From NCBI GenBank assembly GCA_003553005.1, contig PUPG01000051.1, positions 1 through 8,331 on the forward strand: DNA of 8,331 nt, written 5' to 3'. A model generated the notes under the pieces. It did not search any database. It was given only the letters and a program-made list of their open reading frames with translations, and was not told the DNA's origin. Position 1 is the first letter of the stretch, and each line of letters opens with the position of its first letter. The stretch is from Bacteroidales bacterium (GTDB lineage: Bacteria; Bacteroidota; Bacteroidia; Bacteroidales; UBA7960). Position numbers and translations under genes: made by a program. Positions 5,716 to 8,331 of the stretch are shown piece after piece.

Positions 5716-7775
5716 GCAATGCGCACGTGGTAGATATTCAGCAACATTCGCTTGAAAATGTTCTTGACGGTTGTGATGTCCTTGAAGGTGATGTCGGCAT
5801 TGTCAAACTGCTTCTCCTGCACCTGGGTATCGATGATGCCGTCTACGAGTTCATTGATTTTCTTTTCATCCGGCTTACCCAAGCTTCTCGAAGCCGCCTC
5901 TACTGAGTCGGCCATCATCACCACGGCAGTTTCTTTGCTGAAAGGGCGCGGACCGGGGTAAATGAAATCAGCCCGTTCCACCTCTCCGTCTTCGTTCTCC
6001 TGGACCTCCATATTGTAAAAATAACGAGCAGTAGTCGTTCCGTGGTGGGTGCGGATAAAGTCAATGATGTACTCCGGGAGGTTATTTTTCCTGGCCATCT
6101 CAATGCCGTCTATCACATGGGAAATGATGATGCGTGCGCTTTCCTTAAATGCAATCTCATCATGGGGATTCACCCCGGAAGTCTGGTTCTCTGTGAAAAA
6201 GTGGGGATTCTTCATCTTTCCGATATCGTGATACAGGGCGCCGGTTCGCGTCAGCAAGCTATTGCCTCCGATGGCAATGATGGCCTCCTCCGACAGGTTG
6301 GCTACCTGGAGCGAGTGCTGGAAGGTCCCCGGTGCCTTCATGCCCAGGTTGCGCAACAGGGTATTGTTGGTATCCGCCAATTCCAGGAGCGAAAAATCGG
6401 TGGGCATCCCGAACATGCGTTCAAACAGAAAGATCAGCGGATAGGCAAAAAGCGTAAGAAAAGCACCACCAGCAAAATAAGCAAAATCAGCCCAGTACAG
6501 GTTTTCAAAGGATCCGGTGTGAGCCAGCGACAGGCCAAAGTAGACCGCTGAATAGGTGGCAAAGATCAGGGCCACCGTGACAAACAACTGGGAGCGCCGC
6601 CTGAGACTGGCCATGCTCAGGATGGCAATGATGCCAGCCACAAACTGCAGAAAGACAAACTCAAAGCTTCGCGGGATCAGGAATCCGATCAGGATGATCG
6701 TGATGATGTGAATATACAATGCCAGCCGGTTATCGAAAAATGCCCGGATGATCACCGGCACCAGGCATACAGGCACCAGGTACAGGTAGTCGATGTTGAA
6801 GCGGATGACAAAGCTGGTCATAAATACCATCAGCAGGATAGACAGGAGAATGAGGAGAATTTTCCTGTTATCGAAAAACACATCCTTCCGCAGGAAATAC
6901 AAAAACAAAAGCAAAACGATCATGGAGATGCTGACCAGCACAAACTGGCCGCCATACATCAGGGCTTCAAGCGCCGTATCCCCGATCTGTCGCTGGTATT
7001 CAGCCCGGAATGACTCCAGGATCTGGTAGGTTTCCTGGTTGATCAGCTCTCCTTTGGAGACAATCTTCTCCCCCTCCTGCACCATGCCACGGGTCACCGA
7101 TATTTCGTCGAGACGGGCCTGCAGGTTACGCTCCGACAATGCTTCATCATACACCACATTGTGGGTAAGGGATTCTTCAAGAATGGGCTGCAGCAATTCT
7201 GCGTCCACGCGATCTGCATGATCTTCGAGCACAGAAACCACATAAATATAGGCCTCCTGAATGGTGTAAAGGCCTCCCAGCACACGCGTACGGGCCACAT
7301 TGTCCTCTACCACACGCAATTCAAAGTTTCCTGGCTTGTCACGAAAATCTTCATCCAGGAAAATGATGCCCGCATCATAAAGGTGGCGGAGGATCTCTTC
7401 TCCTGTGTCCCTGCTCCTCTCCCGCAGGCGTGGTTGCGGGTCTTCAGGGTAAGCCTCCTCCCAGGCGGCATCGAATCGCTCGTGGAAAGCGTCTATCATG
7501 GATGCCTGCACTTCTGGCAAACGCTCAAAAAACGGCACAAACTCTTCCTTAATCTGCTCGCGCTCCCGCTCCAACTCCTGATCGGTCTTCAACACCGCAA
7601 AAGTGAAGGGCGCAATCAGGTCCTCATGCATCCAGGGCCGGGCCTGCTGATATTCATACTCAAACCCGGGTTGACGCGGGAACAATTGTACGAGTAACAC
7701 GATGGTGAGCAAAACCAGAAAGCCCTTGTAAATATTGGCGTATTGTTTTTGCAACCAATGAAAGAGTCTTGTCAT
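5697..7775 (-). CDS. pgpH: 7TM-HD family cyclic-di-AMP phosphodiesterase (PgpH type)
   Basis: The 692-residue membrane protein has the full 7TM receptor with HD hydrolase layout. An N-terminal membrane helix (about 18-34) is followed by an extracytoplasmic 7TMR-HDED region (about 35-270), seven membrane helices (about 274-452), and a cytosolic HD domain (about 485-630). The HD metal ligands expected of PgpH enzymes are all visible: His487 in PGTFQHS, His516-Asp517 in HDIGK, His553 in ISHVIDG, His577-His578 in RTHHGT, and Asp623 in MADSVEA. PgpH of Listeria hydrolyses cyclic di-AMP to pApA; the same activity is inferred here from intact residues. Cyclic di-AMP controls ion and osmotic balance and cell-wall homeostasis. 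No clear promoter was found just upstream. Its 3' end overlaps the WbqC-family gene. Confidence 0.93.
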   Translation of the reverse strand: MTRLFHWLQKQYANIYKGFLVLLTIVLLVQLFPRQPGFEYEYQQARPWMHEDLIAPFTFAVLKTDQELEREREQIKEEFVPFFERLPEVQASMIDAFHERFDAAWEEAYPEDPQPRLRERSRDTGEEILRHLYDAGIIFLDEDFRDKPGNFELRVVEDNVARTRVLGGLYTIQEAYIYVVSVLEDHADRVDAELLQPILEESLTHNVVYDEALSERNLQARLDEISVTRGMVQEGEKIVSKGELINQETYQILESFRAEYQRQIGDTALEALMYGGQFVLVSISMIVLLLFLYFLRKDVFFDNRKILLILLSILLMVFMTSFVIRFNIDYLYLVPVCLVPVIIRAFFDNRLALYIHIITIILIGFLIPRSFEFVFLQFVAGIIAILSMASLRRRSQLFVTVALIFATYSAVYFGLSLAHTGSFENLYWADFAYFAGGAFLTLFAYPLIFLFERMFGMPTDFSLLELADTNNTLLRNLGMKAPGTFQHSLQVANLSEEAIIAIGGNSLLTRTGALYHDIGKMKNPHFFTENQTSGVNPHDEIAFKESARIIISHVIDGIEMARKNNLPEYIIDFIRTHHGTTTARYFYNMEVQENEDGEVERADFIYPGPRPFSKETAVVMMADSVEAASRSLGKPDEKKINELVDGIIDTQVQEKQFDNADITFKDITTVKNIFKRMLLNIYHVRIAYPSLS

Positions 7776-7924
7776 AATCGTTGTGTCATCTTTTATCTGG
7801 AGCGCGCAAAACCAAAACGGCCCTGCTCCGCCAACAGGTAACGAATTTACAAATAATTGACCAGAATTGTTTTTGAGGCAGTGAAAATTTCCCTAATTTT
7901 ATGACGCCATGCATAGCTGGTTAG

Positions 7925-7957
7925 GGTTTGAAGTTTGAAGTTTGAGGTTTGAGGTTG
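7925..7957 (+). repeat. 7-bp tandem repeat, RGTTTGA, four copies plus a partial
   Basis: Heptamers start at 7925, 7932, 7939 and 7946 (GGTTTGA, AGTTTGA, AGTTTGA, GGTTTGA), followed by a partial GGTTG at 7953-7957. It lies upstream of both divergent genes, with unknown role. Confidence 0.8.
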
Positions 7958-7992
7958 CCTGAGGTGCTAATGAAGAGCTGTTTGTGGTGGCA

Positions 7993-8026
7993 GGTTGTTG
8001 GGTTAAAGGGTTGCTGGGTTAAGGGG
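7993..8026 (+). repeat. 16-bp repeat pair with canonical G-quadruplex motif
   Basis: GGTTGTTGGGTTAAA (7993-8007) and GGTTGCTGGGTTAAG (8009-8023) differ at two positions and lie 16 bp apart. Within 8000-8026 four G-runs (8000-8002, 8008-8010, 8016-8018, 8023-8026) are separated by loops of 5, 5 and 4 bases, satisfying the standard G-quadruplex pattern on the plus strand. Confidence 0.7.
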
Positions 8027-8097
8027 ATGAGGTTAAGACTGAGGGATTTGAGCGTTGTTGGGTGGTGGAATGTTCACAATGACAATATACCAATGTA

Positions 8098-8331
8098 ATG
8101 AAACACGGAATTTGCCTTATAGCAGCTGCAGCGCTGCGCATGCACCCTGATCATAGAAGCGAGATGGTGTCCCAGCTGCTTTTTGGAGAGCGTTTTTATA
8201 TCCTTGAGCTCCGCACCAACTGGTACCATATCGAGCTGAGCCATGACCACTACCAGGGCTGGATTGCCAACAACCAGGTGACGCTGCTGGATGAAACACA
8301 ATTTGAGCAGCTGGAGCACGCAGAAAAACAA
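8098..8331 (+). CDS. C40 family (NlpC/P60) peptidase, N-terminal part only
   Basis: An open frame runs from the ATG at 8098 to the window edge without a stop, giving 78 residues of an incomplete gene. The visible part is the N-terminal bacterial SH3 domain that precedes the catalytic NlpC/P60 domain in Bacteroidota C40 peptidases. Evidence is the opening MKHGIC, the highly characteristic SEMVSQLLFGERFYILE (21-37), Trp42, and YQGWIANNQ (52-60). Complete enzymes cut peptidoglycan stem peptides; the catalytic Cys-His domain would lie beyond the window and is not seen. The segment usually reading VPVR near residues 10-14 is here AAALR, a mild divergence. The start is the first possible one after an in-frame TGA at 8080. 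Two overlapping minus-strand frames are spurious. Confidence 0.85.
   Translation, partial: MKHGICLIAAAALRMHPDHRSEMVSQLLFGERFYILELRTNWYHIELSHDHYQGWIANNQVTLLDETQFEQLEHAEKQ

Larger units (their letters stand above)
7776..8097. other. Gene-free divergent intergenic region
   Basis: This 322-bp stretch lies between the divergent pgpH-like and C40 peptidase genes. I see no open reading frame worth calling, no tRNA and no clear TAnnTTTG promoter in either direction. The left part (7776-7920) is unremarkable. The right part (7921-8070) is strongly C-poor on the plus strand and holds the heptamer repeat and G-quadruplex motif listed separately. Confidence 0.7.

Noticed and set aside
7884..7900. AAAATT / AATTTT inverted repeat with a 5-base loop upstream of pgpH
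   Set aside because: A six-pair all-A/T stem is too weak to support a terminator or operator call and is common by chance.
8093..8100. Start-stop ATGTAATG just before the C40 peptidase gene
   Set aside because: A two-codon start-stop unit is expected by chance and no other signal supports a regulatory role.
8074..8331. 85-residue minus-strand reading frame at the right edge
   Set aside because: The plus-strand frame from 8098 carries an unmistakable SH3 domain of C40 peptidases, so the minus frame is its shadow.

Overview
The window looks like ordinary chromosomal DNA of a member of the phylum Bacteroidota. Four things point there. The clamp-loader delta subunit has the phylum's characteristic sequence. 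A DUF3127 protein, a WbqC-family protein and a 7TM-HD phosphodiesterase of the phylum's types are present. Three intergenic sites match the Bacteroidota promoter pattern TTG-N19/20-TAnnTTTG. Shine-Dalgarno sequences are not evident before the start codons. No mobile element, CRISPR array, tRNA or rRNA was seen.

Layout. Positions 1-2053 (+) hold a probable run of three genes: holA (DNA polymerase III delta), an EVE-domain protein, and a CvpA-family membrane protein. An 8-bp tandem repeat lies between the first two. On the minus strand, 2125-2499 encodes a DUF3127 OB-fold protein that ends in an SSB-like acidic tail; it has its own well-formed promoter. Positions 2500-2700 are extremely AT-rich and lead into an unrecognised 203-residue gene (2701-3312, +). 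Its pattern faintly recalls bacterial gasdermins, but this is only an inference. The bifunctional NAD(P)H-hydrate repair enzyme Nnr (3324-4838, -) converges on it. Nnr and the WbqC-family gene (5002-5715, +) diverge from an intergenic region with two facing promoters. The WbqC gene converges with, and overlaps by 19 bp, a large 7TM-HD protein of the PgpH cyclic-di-AMP phosphodiesterase type (5697-7775, -). A 322-bp gene-free stretch (7776-8097) then contains a heptamer tandem repeat, a very C-poor strand and a canonical G-quadruplex motif. The window ends inside a C40 (NlpC/P60) peptidase gene, of which only the N-terminal SH3 domain is visible (8098-8331, +).

The genes are mainly housekeeping: replication (HolA, possibly the DUF3127 protein), cofactor repair (Nnr), second-messenger breakdown (PgpH) and cell wall (C40 peptidase). 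They do not form one obvious pathway. The least explained parts are the 2701-3312 gene with its AT-rich upstream region and the repeat/G-quadruplex stretch near 7921-8070.
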